Shown here: positions 8,827-17,839 of the stretch, in pieces | How positions within the stretch are numbered: position 1 is the first letter of the stretch | How the letters are laid out: each line of letters opens with the position of its first letter | DNA from: Litoreibacter arenae DSM 19593 | GTDB lineage: Bacteria > Pseudomonadota > Alphaproteobacteria > Rhodobacterales > Rhodobacteraceae | Length of the DNA: 64,000 nt | Direction: 5' to 3' | Assembly: GCF_000442275.2 (NCBI RefSeq) | Contig: NZ_KE557314.1 | Span: forward strand, 124,001 to 188,000 | Program-made: the position numbers and the translations under genes | Notes under the pieces: model-generated | What the model saw: the letters and a program-made list of their open reading frames with translations, nothing else | Database searches by the model: none | Told to the model about the DNA's origin: nothing

Positions 8827-9735
8827 ATGAAAGTCGTTTTCATGGGAACGCCCGATTTCTCCGTCCCCGTCCTCGACGCGCTGGTCGAGGCGGGCCACGA
8901 GATCGCCGCCGTCTACTCCCAACCCCCGCGCCCCGCCGGTCGCGGCAAGAAGGACCGCCCGTCGCCCGTTCATGCGCGGGCCGAGGCGTTGGGCCTGCCC
9001 GTCCGCCACCCCGTCTCGCTCAAAGGCGCCGAAGAACAGGCCGCATTCGCCGCCTTGAACGCCGACATCGCCGTGGTCGTCGCCTACGGCCTGATCTTGC
9101 CGCAAGCCATCCTTGATGCGCCCAAACACGGCTGTCTGAACATCCACGCCTCCCTGCTGCCACGCTGGCGCGGGGCCGCCCCGATCCACCGCGCGATCAT
9201 GGCAGGCGACGCGGAAACCGGCATCTGCATCATGCAGATGGAGGCCGGGCTGGACACAGGCCCCGTCCTGCTGCGCGAGGCCACGCCCATCGGCAAGGCG
9301 GAAACCACAGGCGAATTGCACGATCGCCTCAGCACCATGGGCGCACGCATGATCGTCGACGCACTCGACCGCCTGCCGACCCTGACGCCAGAGCCACAGC
9401 CCGACGACGGCGTCACCTACGCCACCAAGATCGACAAGGCGGAAGCTCGCATCGACTGGACCCGCCCAGCGTCAGAGATCACACGCCAGATCAACGGCCT
9501 GTCCCCCTTCCCCGGCGCATGGTGTGAGGCGGCGGGCGAGCGGCTAAAGCTGCTCCGCGCCGAACCCGCGAACGTCGACCTGACACCCGGTCAGGTCCAA
9601 CACACGCAGGACGCCTTGCTGGTCGGCACCGGCGATGGCGCCGTCTCTATCCTGACCTTGCAACGCGCTGGCAAAAAGGCGGCGGATGCGAAAACCGTCA
9701 CGCAGGGCTGGACCCCGCCTGACCGCTTTTCCTAA
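8827..9735 (+). CDS. fmt: Methionyl-tRNA formyltransferase
   Basis: Transfers a formyl group from 10-formyl-THF to initiator Met-tRNA, the step opposite to deformylation by its def neighbours. The protein is 302 residues. The N-terminal formyltransferase domain shows [12 protein letters not shown] at the start, [16 protein letters not shown] (catalytic Asn and His) near residue 105, and GLDTGPVL with the catalytic Asp. The C-terminal domain has the typical [11 protein letters not shown]. It is the last gene of the def operon and overlaps the end of the convergent kdgK gene by 4 bases. Confidence 0.97.
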   Translation: MKVVFMGTPDFSVPVLDALVEAGHEIAAVYSQPPRPAGRGKKDRPSPVHARAEALGLPVRHPVSLKGAEEQAAFAALNADIAVVVAYGLILPQAILDAPKHGCLNIHASLLPRWRGAAPIHRAIMAGDAETGICIMQMEAGLDTGPVLLREATPIGKAETTGELHDRLSTMGARMIVDALDRLPTLTPEPQPDDGVTYATKIDKAEARIDWTRPASEITRQINGLSPFPGAWCEAAGERLKLLRAEPANVDLTPGQVQHTQDALLVGTGDGAVSILTLQRAGKKAADAKTVTQGWTPPDRFS

Positions 9736-10619
9736 ACGTCGACCAGCGCTCCGCGCCCCTGAATGACCTTGCCTGCAAGCGCCGATCCTGCCTCGACACC
9801 CGCTGCGACGCCGTGATCCAGCGCCGCGAAGAACCCCGCGTTGAAGCTGTCCCCCGCCGCAGTGCTGTCAACCACCCGCGCTGCCGCTTGCGGCGTGAAC
9901 TGCCCGCGCGTGCCGTTGTCGATATACTCGACCGGCCCGCCGCCGTTCTTCACCACCACGCATGACACGCCCGCGTCCAGATAACGCTGCATCGTGCCCT
10001 GCGGCCCGTCATCACCGAAATACGCGGCCTCGTCGTCATAGGACGGAAGCACAATATCGGCAACCGAGGCCGCCTCCATCACCGCGTCACACATCTGCGT
10101 CTCACTGTCCCACAGCCGTGGCCGCAGGTTGGAATCGAACGCGACCTTGCACCCCGCAGCCCGCGCCTGCGCGACCTGCTCCAGCAGAACCTTCCGGCCC
10201 TGCCCCTCCAACACGCCCAGCGTGATACCCGAAAAGTAGACGATCCCTGCGCCCTCAAACGCCCGCGCCAATGGCGCGGCATCCTCGGCCAGCAACCGCG
10301 CCGCCGCCTGTCCGCGCCAGTAGGAAAACGACCGCTCCCCGTCTTGCAGCTCGATCATGTAGAGGCCCACGGTCCGGTCATCGCGCCGCTGCACATGCTC
10401 CGTGCCAAGCCCTGCATCCGCGAGCATGGACACCATCCGGTCCGACACCGCGTCGCGGCCCACAGCCGTGACATAATCCACCGCCCAATCGGGCCGCTGT
10501 CGGCGCAGATACCAGCAAGTGTTGAACGTGTCGCCCGCGAACCCCATGGAATACAGCCCGTTCTCTGCGGGGGCCATTTCCACCATACATTCGCCGATTG
10601 CTACAAAACGGTTTGTCAC
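9732..10619 (-). CDS. kdgK: 2-dehydro-3-deoxygluconokinase, PfkB family
   Basis: A ribokinase-fold sugar kinase of 295 residues. It begins [14 protein letters not shown], and the PfkB signature 2 with the catalytic Asp is in [13 protein letters not shown] near residue 255. The [14 protein letters not shown] segment near residue 97 is typical of KDG kinases, which phosphorylate 2-keto-3-deoxygluconate for the Entner-Doudoroff route or uronate breakdown. An alternative PfkB substrate cannot be excluded. No aldolase gene is adjacent. It lies tail to tail with fmt (4-base overlap). Confidence 0.85.
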   Translation of the reverse strand: MTNRFVAIGECMVEMAPAENGLYSMGFAGDTFNTCWYLRRQRPDWAVDYVTAVGRDAVSDRMVSMLADAGLGTEHVQRRDDRTVGLYMIELQDGERSFSYWRGQAAARLLAEDAAPLARAFEGAGIVYFSGITLGVLEGQGRKVLLEQVAQARAAGCKVAFDSNLRPRLWDSETQMCDAVMEAASVADIVLPSYDDEAAYFGDDGPQGTMQRYLDAGVSCVVVKNGGGPVEYIDNGTRGQFTPQAAARVVDSTAAGDSFNAGFFAALDHGVAAGVEAGSALAGKVIQGRGALVDV

Positions 10620-10677
10620 GCCTGCTCTCCCTCGAAGTGCTCAACGCCGACGGAATACGCCCACCCGTCGCAAAAAG

Positions 10678-13185
10678 CTACTCCCGCGCGCGCAATACCT
10701 GCGCCGGTCGCGTCGCCAGTGGCCGCCACGCAAACATCAGACCGGTCAGCAGCGTCGCCAACACGCCCCCCGCGATAATCGCCAGAGCCGAGCCTATCGC
10801 CACAGTGAAGTCCGTCTCCATCACGAAGACCGACACCGCCCATCCGGCGGCGATCCCCGTGAGCAACGCAATCCCGCCCGCCGTCAGCCCCAGCAAGGCC
10901 GAGCGTAGCGCGAAGTTGCCAAGCACGGCCGCCCGCGACGCGCCGAGCGTTTTCAAAACCGCGCCTTCATAGACCCGCGCCTTTTCTCCCGCCGCTGCCG
11001 TGCCGATCAACACGATGCCCCCCGTCACCAACGTCGCCAAAGCGCCATAGGTGATCGCCGCCGCGATCCCCTGCAACACCTCGCTGACACGGTTGATCGC
11101 ATCGCGCACACGGATTGCGGTGATGTTGGGATAGGCCATCGCCATGTCCCGCAAAATCGCCGCCTCGTCGGATTCCTCGGCATAGATTGTGGCGATATGC
11201 GTATGCGGCGCGCCTTCCAGCGCGGCCTTGTTCATCGACAACACGAACCCCAAGCCACCAGTCGAAAAATCGACCTCCCTGAAGCTGGTAATCGTCGCCG
11301 TAATGTCGCGCCCCAGCACGTTCACCGTCAGGGTATCCCCCAGTTTCAACCCGATCTCCGCCGCCTCCTCGGCGGCAAAGCTGATCTGCGGCGCGCCTGC
11401 ATATCCTTCGCCCCACCATTGCCCTTCGGTGATGGTCGTTCCCTCCGGCAGCGCGTCCGCATAGGTCACGCCACGGTCGCCACGCACGACCCAGTGATCC
11501 GGTGCAACCTCCAGCGCGGGCTGGCGGTTGATCTGCGTAATCACGCCGCGCAGCATCGGTGCGCTTTCAAGCTTCGAGACACTGTCCCGCGCCAGAAGCG
11601 CGCCCGTCAAAGGCTCCAACTGCTCCGGCTGGATATCCACGATGAAATAGCTCGGCGCGACCTCCGGCAAATCCCCCGAAATCGCGTTCCGCAGGTTCGA
11701 GTCGATCTGCCCCACAGCCGCCAACACCGACAGTCCAAGCCCCAGCGACACCACCACCGCCTGCGCCTCGCGCCCCGGCCCGCCAATCGCGCCCAGCGCA
11801 AACCGCAGCGTCTTGAACCCGCGCATCCGCCGCGCCAACCAACGCGCCAGCACCCGCACGCCCAGCGCCGCCAGCACCAGCAGCACGAATGCCGCCATGA
11901 TACCGCCCGCCGCCCACAGGGTCAGCATCGCCAGCCCCGAGAGCAAAGCCGCCGACCCCACCAGCGCAGCCAGGACAACCGCACAAACCACGATCCAGAC
12001 CGGCCTTGGCCAGCCCTTCACGCCGCTTTGCGCATCCCGGAACAACGCCGCCGCGCGGATATGTTCCGCCTGTCCCAGCGGCCACAGCGTAAACAGCGCC
12101 GCAGCCAAGGCCCCATAGAGCGCCGCTTCCGCCAAGGGTCGCATACGCACCGCGAAATCCACCGGCACCGGCAAACGCGCTTCGATCAGCGGGCCGAAGA
12201 TCAGCGGCAACGCGCCGCCCAGCACCAGCCCCATGGCGATGCCCAGCGCCGCCAGGACGCCCACCTGCAACAGGTAGACCCGAAACACCAAGCCCCCCGA
12301 CGCGCCAAGACTGCGCAAGGTGGCAATCACTTCCGTCTTGCCCGCCAGATAGGCCCTGACCGCCGCCGACACGCCGACGCCGCCCACGGCCAGCCCCGTC
12401 AGCCCAACCAGCACCAGAAACGCCGACAACCGCTCCACGAACCGCGAGATACCCGGCGCACCGTTGCGCCGGTCCCGCCACCGAAAGCCGGAGCCTTCCA
12501 ATGCTGTCTCCACCCGCGCTTTAGCCGCCTCCAGATCCACGCCCTCCGGCATCGCGATCATATAATCCGCCTCGAATAACGACCCCGGCGCCAACAGCCC
12601 GGAGCCGTCCAGCGCCTCGCTTGCCACCAAGGTCGGCGGCCCCAGCGAGAAGTTGCCCCCCGCGCTGTCAGGCATCCGCAACAATTCCGCCATCACCGCG
12701 AACTCGCGCGCGCCCAGCTTGACAGTGTCGCCCACGGACAATCCCAGCCGCGCCAACAGCACAGGGTCCACGGCCACACCGGCCAGCCCGTCGCGCCCCG
12801 CGAAGACCGCGTCCAGCGCCATGGCAGGCTTCAGCTGCACCTCGCCGTAAAGCGGGTAAAGGTCGTCGACTGCTTTCACCTGCGTCAGCGCCCGCTCGTC
12901 GCCCGTTACCAGCATGGAACGGAAATCAACCGCTTCCGACACCTCGCCCATGCTCTCGAATAGTGCCCGTTCTTCCGGCTCGGCATAGCGGTAGGTCAGC
13001 CGCACCTTCGCGTCGCCACCAAGGATCACCGCGCCTTGCTCGGTCAGCCCCGCCTCGATCGCGCCGCGCACGGTGCCAATTGCGGCAATCGCGGCCACGC
13101 CCAAGGTCAGGCACGCCAGAAACACCCAGAAGCCGCGCAAGCCGCCGCGCAACTCGCGGCGCGCGATCCGCCACGCAAGGCTCAT
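10678..13185 (-). CDS. ybbP: YbbP-type ABC transporter permease (FtsX-like)
   Basis: An 835-residue inner membrane protein with about ten helices. It has an N-terminal anchor (ARRELRGGLRGFWVFLACLTLG), a large periplasmic domain, then blocks of three helices carrying the FtsX/MacB fold, for example KTEVIATLRSLGASGGLVF and the C-terminal copy GAVLKTLGASRAAVL. The duplicated coupling motif (LRSLGAS and LKTLGAS) is where the ATPase is expected to dock. It overlaps the ATPase gene upstream by 4 bases, and tesA is divergent: the same ybbP-ybbA-tesA arrangement as in Escherichia coli. The substrate is unknown; export of lipidic or peptide compounds is usually supposed. Confidence 0.9.
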   Translation of the reverse strand: MSLAWRIARRELRGGLRGFWVFLACLTLGVAAIAAIGTVRGAIEAGLTEQGAVILGGDAKVRLTYRYAEPEERALFESMGEVSEAVDFRSMLVTGDERALTQVKAVDDLYPLYGEVQLKPAMALDAVFAGRDGLAGVAVDPVLLARLGLSVGDTVKLGAREFAVMAELLRMPDSAGGNFSLGPPTLVASEALDGSGLLAPGSLFEADYMIAMPEGVDLEAAKARVETALEGSGFRWRDRRNGAPGISRFVERLSAFLVLVGLTGLAVGGVGVSAAVRAYLAGKTEVIATLRSLGASGGLVFRVYLLQVGVLAALGIAMGLVLGGALPLIFGPLIEARLPVPVDFAVRMRPLAEAALYGALAAALFTLWPLGQAEHIRAAALFRDAQSGVKGWPRPVWIVVCAVVLAALVGSAALLSGLAMLTLWAAGGIMAAFVLLVLAALGVRVLARWLARRMRGFKTLRFALGAIGGPGREAQAVVVSLGLGLSVLAAVGQIDSNLRNAISGDLPEVAPSYFIVDIQPEQLEPLTGALLARDSVSKLESAPMLRGVITQINRQPALEVAPDHWVVRGDRGVTYADALPEGTTITEGQWWGEGYAGAPQISFAAEEAAEIGLKLGDTLTVNVLGRDITATITSFREVDFSTGGLGFVLSMNKAALEGAPHTHIATIYAEESDEAAILRDMAMAYPNITAIRVRDAINRVSEVLQGIAAAITYGALATLVTGGIVLIGTAAAGEKARVYEGAVLKTLGASRAAVLGNFALRSALLGLTAGGIALLTGIAAGWAVSVFVMETDFTVAIGSALAIIAGGVLATLLTGLMFAWRPLATRPAQVLRARE

Positions 13186-13877
13186 TGTGCGGCCATCGCA
13201 AGGCTGTCGCTAATGATCTGCCCGTCGCGCAACTGCACCACGCGGTCACACCGCGCCGCCAATTCAGGCGCGTGGGTCACAAGGATCAACGTCGCGCCAT
13301 GGCGGTCGCGCAGATCAAACAGTAGGTCCATCACCATTTCGCCCGTCGCCGCGTCCAGATTGCCCGTAGGCTCGTCCGCCAGCAAAATCTGCGGCCGCCC
13401 GACAACTGCCCGCGCCAGCGCCACGCGCTGCTGCTCTCCGCCCGACATCTGCGACGGGTAATGCCCGCCCCGCGACGCCAGCCCGACAGCAGCCAGTTCA
13501 GCCTCTGCCCGCGCAAACGCATCCTCGGCCCCTGCCAATTCCAACGGCAGTGCTACGTTCTCCAAAGCGGTCATCGTCGGAATCAGGTGGAAGGATTGGA
13601 AAACCACCCCCATATGGTCCCTACGGAAGCGGGCCAGCCCGTCCTCGCCCATCGGCGTGAGGTCTTGGCCCAAAACTGATACAAGCCCCGATGTGGCGCG
13701 CTCCAGCCCGCCCATCACCATCAGGAGAGACGATTTGCCAGAGCCCGACGCCCCCGTAAGCCCCAAGGTTTCCCCTGCGCTCACCTCCATAGAGATGCCC
13801 TTCAGGATCTCGACCACCCCGGCATTGCCGTCCAGTGACAGGGTCAAATCTTTCAGGCGCATCACGGGGTCGGTCAT
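13182..13877 (-). CDS. ybbA: YbbA-type ABC transporter ATP-binding protein
   Basis: A 231-residue ATPase that pairs with the YbbP-type permease. Walker A is GASGSGKSS, the Q-loop is in VFQSFHL, the signature is MSGGEQQR, Walker B is ILLADEP, and the switch His is in LVTHAPEL. The start at 13877 is chosen because AAGGAC lies about 6 bases upstream and the protein then starts at the usual MRLKDLTL region; an open frame continues upstream to 13991 but codes Arg-rich non-family sequence antisense to tesA. Membership of the MacB/LolD-like subgroup fits an FtsX-fold partner. Confidence 0.93.
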   Translation of the reverse strand: MTDPVMRLKDLTLSLDGNAGVVEILKGISMEVSAGETLGLTGASGSGKSSLLMVMGGLERATSGLVSVLGQDLTPMGEDGLARFRRDHMGVVFQSFHLIPTMTALENVALPLELAGAEDAFARAEAELAAVGLASRGGHYPSQMSGGEQQRVALARAVVGRPQILLADEPTGNLDAATGEMVMDLLFDLRDRHGATLILVTHAPELAARCDRVVQLRDGQIISDSLAMAAQ

Positions 13878-13887
13878 CACTCGGTCC

Positions 13888-14559
13888 TTGGGCTTGGGGC
13901 GTGGCCTTCTAGATAGACCCTTCCGCACGCTTCGCAACCTTGCACTTGCATCCATTTTGGCAACCCCCGCGTTGGCAGAGCCGGTGACCATCGCTGCCCT
14001 CGGTGACAGCCTGACCCAAGGCTACGGCCTGCCTGCCGAAGACGGCTTCGTGCCGCAGCTTCAGGCGTGGCTGACCGCCCAAGGCGCGGACGTCAACTTG
14101 GTCAATGCAGGCGTCTCGGGCGATACCACCGCAGGCGGGTTGTCACGCATCGACTGGACCCTAACGCCGGAGGTTGACTCCGTGATCGTCGCCTTGGGCG
14201 GCAATGACGTACTGCGCGGCCTGCCTCCCGAACAGGCGAAATCCAACCTCGACGCGATCCTGACCAAGATCGAGGAGCGCGGCCTGCCCGTGCTGCTGGC
14301 CGGTATTGACGCCCCGTCCAATTACGGCCCCGATTATGAGAGGGAGTTCGAGGCGATCTACACCGACCTCGCCGCCAAACACGACGCACTACTGATCCCG
14401 AATTTCCTCGAAGGTCTGACCCGCATCGAAGACCGCGCCATGGTCATGCGCGACCACATGCAAAGCGACGGTATCCACCCCGACGCCTCCGGCGTGGCGC
14501 TGATCGTCGAAGCCATTGGCCCGGTGGTTCTGGACCTCATCGCCCGCGCCAAGCCCTGA
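13888..14559 (+). CDS. tesA: Arylesterase / acyl-CoA thioesterase I, SGNH hydrolase
   Basis: A periplasmic SGNH-fold hydrolase of about 223 residues. After a signal peptide (LRNLALASILATPALA, cleavage before EPVT) come block I GDSLTQGYG with the nucleophile Ser, the block III LGGNDVLRG, and DGIHPD with the catalytic Asp and His. It is the TesA partner of the YbbA-YbbP transporter. The start is uncertain: no in-frame ATG or GTG exists between the ybbA start and the signal peptide. TTG at 13888 or 13894 are the best candidates, leaving only 10-16 bases between divergent start codons. Confidence 0.85.
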   Translation: MGLGRGLLDRPFRTLRNLALASILATPALAEPVTIAALGDSLTQGYGLPAEDGFVPQLQAWLTAQGADVNLVNAGVSGDTTAGGLSRIDWTLTPEVDSVIVALGGNDVLRGLPPEQAKSNLDAILTKIEERGLPVLLAGIDAPSNYGPDYEREFEAIYTDLAAKHDALLIPNFLEGLTRIEDRAMVMRDHMQSDGIHPDASGVALIVEAIGPVVLDLIARAKP

Positions 14560-14593
14560 TTTCGTACAAACTGGCAGAAACGGCCTACGCGGC

Positions 14594-14606
14594 GTACATG
14601 GTGTAC
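14594..14606. promoter_or_regulatory. Palindromic operator candidate upstream of mcl1
   Basis: GTACA-TGG-TGTAC is a perfect 5-base-arm palindrome 101 bases before the mcl1 start. A further half site with similar flank (GTACAAA) occurs at 14564-14570, and the right arm continues as GTACAAAA. The location between tesA and mcl1 suggests a regulator site for mcl1. No regulator can be named from the sequence. Confidence 0.35.
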
Positions 14607-14706
14607 AAAACCCTCTTCGCCGCAGCGCAGCGCTTGCAGAGCGCCACGCAATATCCTATCCCTGACCGCAACAAACACGAAACATCCTTACGCGAAAGAA
14701 ATGCCC

Positions 14707-15663
14707 ATGAGCTTCCGCCTGCAACCCGCCACCCCTGCCCGTCCAAACCGCTGCCAGCTCTTCGGCCCCGGCTCCCGCCCCGCGCTTTTCGAGAAAATGG
14801 CCGCCTCCGCCGCCGACGTCATCAACCTTGATCTCGAAGACTCTGTCGCGCCCTCCGACAAGGACACCGCCCGCGAAAACGTCATCAAGGCGACGCATGA
14901 GGTAGACTGGGGTAACAAGTATCTGTCAGTGCGGATCAACGGTTTGGACACCCCCTACTGGTATCGCGATGTCGTTGATTTGCTTGAGAAATCATCCGAG
15001 CGCCTTGACCAGATCATGATCCCAAAAGTCGGCTGCGCCGCCGATATCTACGCCGTCGACGCGCTTGTAACCTCCATCGAGGCCGCCAAGGGCCGCAGCA
15101 AGAAGATCAGCTTCGAGGTCATCATCGAAAGCGCCGCAGGCATCGCCCACGCCGAAGAAATCGCCGCATCCTCACCGCGTCTGCAAGCCATGTCGCTGGG
15201 CGCCGCCGACTTCGCCGCGTCGATGGGGATGCAAACCACCGGCATCGGTGGGACGCAGGACAACTACTACATGCTGCAAGGCGGCAACCAGTATTGGTCC
15301 GATCCATGGCACTGGGCACAGGCCAAAATCGTAGCAGCAGCAAGGACTTATGGCGTCCTACCCGTAGACGGCCCGTTCGGTGATTTCTCCGACGACGAAG
15401 GCTTCCGCGCCCAAGCCCGCCGCTCCGCCGTCCTCGGCATGGCAGGCAAATGGGCCATCCACCCCAAGCAAATTGCCCTTGCAAACGAGGTGTTTACCCC
15501 CTCCGAGGAGCAGGTCACCGAGGCCCGCGAAATTCTTGAGGCGATGGAAACCGCCAAGGCTAATGGCGAGGGTGCCACCGTCTACAAGGGCCGTCTGGTC
15601 GACATCGCCTCGATCAAACAGGCCGAGGTTATCGTCAAGCAATTCGAGATGATAAACAGCTAA
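14707..15663 (+). CDS. mcl1: L-malyl-CoA / beta-methylmalyl-CoA lyase
   Basis: Cleaves malyl-CoA to acetyl-CoA and glyoxylate, and beta-methylmalyl-CoA to propionyl-CoA and glyoxylate; in Rhodobacteraceae it serves the ethylmalonyl-CoA pathway and glyoxylate use. The 318-residue protein matches the Rhodobacter Mcl1 type throughout. R76 (SVRINGL), and the Mg ligands E141 (VIIESAAG) and D168 (LGAADFAASMGMQ) are in the expected places. The ATG at 14707 is chosen over 14701 because it gives the family's MSFRLQP start and has GAAAGAA at a spacing of 6. A palindrome at 14594 lies upstream. Confidence 0.96.
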   Translation: MSFRLQPATPARPNRCQLFGPGSRPALFEKMAASAADVINLDLEDSVAPSDKDTARENVIKATHEVDWGNKYLSVRINGLDTPYWYRDVVDLLEKSSERLDQIMIPKVGCAADIYAVDALVTSIEAAKGRSKKISFEVIIESAAGIAHAEEIAASSPRLQAMSLGAADFAASMGMQTTGIGGTQDNYYMLQGGNQYWSDPWHWAQAKIVAAARTYGVLPVDGPFGDFSDDEGFRAQARRSAVLGMAGKWAIHPKQIALANEVFTPSEEQVTEAREILEAMETAKANGEGATVYKGRLVDIASIKQAEVIVKQFEMINS

Positions 15664-15703
15664 AAACAGCCCTGCCCCAATACCTTAGGGACAGCGCGCC
15701 ACC

Positions 15704-16540
15704 TCATTTCAGAGGCAGGTATATCTCCGTCACCAGCTCTTCGGGTGCCGTATCCGTCGGGTCATTCAGGTAAACCTCCATCGCTGGCGCATCCCCCGGC
15801 TCCTCGCCACTTTCAGGCAACCAGACGCCATACAGATAGTCATATGCAGCTTTCAGCCCTGAATACGGGCCGGTATAGGTCAACACAGCAACCTTGCCTG
15901 CGGGGATTTTCAAGTCCTCCATATCGTCGGGCATCTCGAATTCCTCGCCGACCAATATCCCCGCATGGCTCCGCAACTCCGCCTCCGGCACGGCGCTTGG
16001 ATCGTCATAATAGACCCCCGCCATCCCCCGCGCAGACGGCCACAGCCCGCGCGACGTGAACATTGCGGCGATGGCTTCGAACTTCTTGCCGATCTCCAGA
16101 TAGGGGCCCGTATGGGCCAAAGCCGCCATACGTCCGCCGGATCGTTCCTTGATTTCAACAGGATACATGGAAAACTCTCCTCTATTGGTTTCGGGACTCG
16201 GAGACGCCAGAGCCCCACGCTTGCGAAACGCCGCCGGTGTCAGACCAAATGCCTCGCGGAAAATGCGGGTAAAGCTGGCGACGTTGTCATAGCCGCATCG
16301 CGCCGCAACTTCCCCGATCGACCAGTCCTTCTGCACCAGCCAGCAGGCCGCCCGATGCATCCGGATACGGCGCACCGCAGCGGCACAGGTCTCTCCGGTC
16401 ATCCCGTGAAACACCCGATGCCAGTGAAACCGGCTCATCGCCGCCACCTCCGCCAACGCGTCCAATGACAGGTCACCCGCAGGGTTGTCGTGGATATATT
16501 CCTTCACACGCAACAGCCGTGCCTCATAGGGATTTGTCAT
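15704..16540 (-). CDS. AraC-family regulator with GyrI-like effector domain
   Basis: A 278-residue two-domain protein. Residues 1-110 form the double helix-turn-helix AraC DNA-binding domain (LDALAEVAAMSRFHWHRVFH and VAARCGYDNVASFTRIFREAFG-type second motif). Residues 125-278 are a GyrI-like/SOUL-type small-molecule domain (VEIKERSGGRMAALAHTGPY, and a final LVTEIYLPLK). This architecture is that of the Rob/SbmC-type multidrug-responsive activators, which bind bulky lipophilic or cationic ligands. It lies between mcl1 and accA, convergent with mcl1; the target is unknown. Confidence 0.9.
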   Translation of the reverse strand: MTNPYEARLLRVKEYIHDNPAGDLSLDALAEVAAMSRFHWHRVFHGMTGETCAAAVRRIRMHRAACWLVQKDWSIGEVAARCGYDNVASFTRIFREAFGLTPAAFRKRGALASPSPETNRGEFSMYPVEIKERSGGRMAALAHTGPYLEIGKKFEAIAAMFTSRGLWPSARGMAGVYYDDPSAVPEAELRSHAGILVGEEFEMPDDMEDLKIPAGKVAVLTYTGPYSGLKAAYDYLYGVWLPESGEEPGDAPAMEVYLNDPTDTAPEELVTEIYLPLK

Positions 16541-16658
16541 AGATCGCTCCGTCTCGTCTCGCCTTTGGTTCTAGCCTAGCCCCATTTCACAAATCTTGCT
16601 GAGTTGCATCTGCCGCGAAGCATGGTCATATATCCCCCCACGCAATCGGGAGTCCCAA

Positions 16659-17621
16659 ATGACCAATTACCTTGAGTTCGAAAAGCCTCTGGCCGAGATC
16701 GAAGGCAAAGCCGAAGAACTGCGCGCCATGGCGCGTCAGAACGAGGAAATGGACGTCGAGAAAGAAGCCCTTGCGCTGGACAAGAAGGCTGCGGACCTGC
16801 TCAAGACCCTCTACAAAGACCTCACGCCATGGCGCAAATGTCTGGTCGCACGGCACCCTAACCGCCCGCATTGCAAGGATTATATCGAAGCGCTGTTCGA
16901 TGAATACACGCCGCTCGCCGGTGACCGGAACTTCGCCGACGATCACGCCGTCATGGGCGGTCTGGGTCGGCTTGGCGACCGCTCCGTCATCGTGATCGGC
17001 CACGAGAAGGGCAACGACACCAAGACCCGTATCGAGCGCAATTTCGGCATGGCCCGCCCCGAAGGCTACCGCAAGGCGATCCGCCTCATGGACCTCGCCC
17101 ACCGCTTCGGCCTGCCGGTCGTGACCCTCGTGGACACCCCCGGCGCGTATCCCGGCAAGGGCGCGGAGGAACGCGGCCAGTCCGAGGCCATAGCGCGATC
17201 CACCCAGAAATGCCTGGAGATCGGCGTCCCACTGGTTTCCGTCATCATCGGCGAGGGCGGCTCGGGCGGCGCGGTTGCGTTTGCCACCGCGAACCGTGTG
17301 GCCATGCTGGAACACTCTATCTATTCCGTTATCAGCCCTGAGGGCTGCGCCTCGATCCTTTGGAAGGACGCGGAGAAAATGCGCGAAGCGGCGGAAGCGT
17401 TGCGCCTGACCGCGCAGGATCTGAAAAACCTCGGCGTCTGCGACCGTATCATTCCCGAACCCGTGGGCGGCGCGCAGCGCGACGCGAAAGCGGCGATTGC
17501 AAGCGTCGGTGTCGCGATTGGCGAGTTGATTGACGAGCTGTCCAAAATGGACGCAGCCGCCCTGATCAAGGACCGCCGTCAGAAATATCTGGATCTAGGG
17601 TCCAAAGGCTTGGCGGCCTAG
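16659..17621 (+). CDS. accA: Acetyl-CoA carboxylase, carboxyltransferase subunit alpha
   Basis: With AccD it transfers the carboxyl group from biotin to acetyl-CoA, committing carbon to fatty acid synthesis. The 320-residue protein starts with the typical [11 protein letters not shown] helix, has the [10 protein letters not shown] segment and the oxyanion-hole region GEGGSGGA near residue 200, followed by [19 protein letters not shown], all diagnostic for AccA. GGGAG lies about 7 bases before the ATG at 16659. It is a single gene, 3 bases from the convergent PPOX remnant. Confidence 0.97.
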   Translation: MTNYLEFEKPLAEIEGKAEELRAMARQNEEMDVEKEALALDKKAADLLKTLYKDLTPWRKCLVARHPNRPHCKDYIEALFDEYTPLAGDRNFADDHAVMGGLGRLGDRSVIVIGHEKGNDTKTRIERNFGMARPEGYRKAIRLMDLAHRFGLPVVTLVDTPGAYPGKGAEERGQSEAIARSTQKCLEIGVPLVSVIIGEGGSGGAVAFATANRVAMLEHSIYSVISPEGCASILWKDAEKMREAAEALRLTAQDLKNLGVCDRIIPEPVGGAQRDAKAAIASVGVAIGELIDELSKMDAAALIKDRRQKYLDLGSKGLAA

Positions 17622-17623
17622 CC

Positions 17624-17839
17624 TCACCACATCGTGGACCTGGCCCGGGCGCCCCATTCGGCATCGTAGGTCTTTCCGTCGACACCTTCGGGGCCGACGG
17701 TCGAGATAATACAAAACCGCGAGGCCATGATCCATTTGCGATAGGTCGGTGTCAGCCGGTCCGCTACCTTGACCAGGGACGCCTCTCCCGGTGTGCCGTA
17801 AAGCGCCTCCAGCTCGGAGATGTCCGTGACGAACTCCAT
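17624..17839 (-). pseudogene. Internally deleted PPOX-type (pyridoxamine oxidase-like) flavoprotein remnant
   Basis: A 71-residue frame whose first 50 or so residues look like the N terminus of an FMN-binding pyridoxamine 5'-phosphate oxidase-family protein (ELEALYGTPGEASLVKVADRLTP, then ASRFCIISTVGPEG). Such proteins are around 200 residues; here the conserved SPRGD and FMN-binding core are absent. The last 16 residues (ending ARSTMW) resemble what I recall as the family's C-terminal tail, so an in-frame internal deletion is more likely than simple truncation. The ATG overlaps the plsC stop by 1 base, so it is still placed as the last gene of the ftsEX-plsC operon. Confidence 0.6.

Noticed and set aside
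11197-12579. Long plus-strand open frame (about 460 codons) rich in Arg, Gln and His inside ybbP
   Set aside because: It is antisense to the well-supported ybbP gene; the composition is what a GC-rich reverse frame yields and there is no domain.
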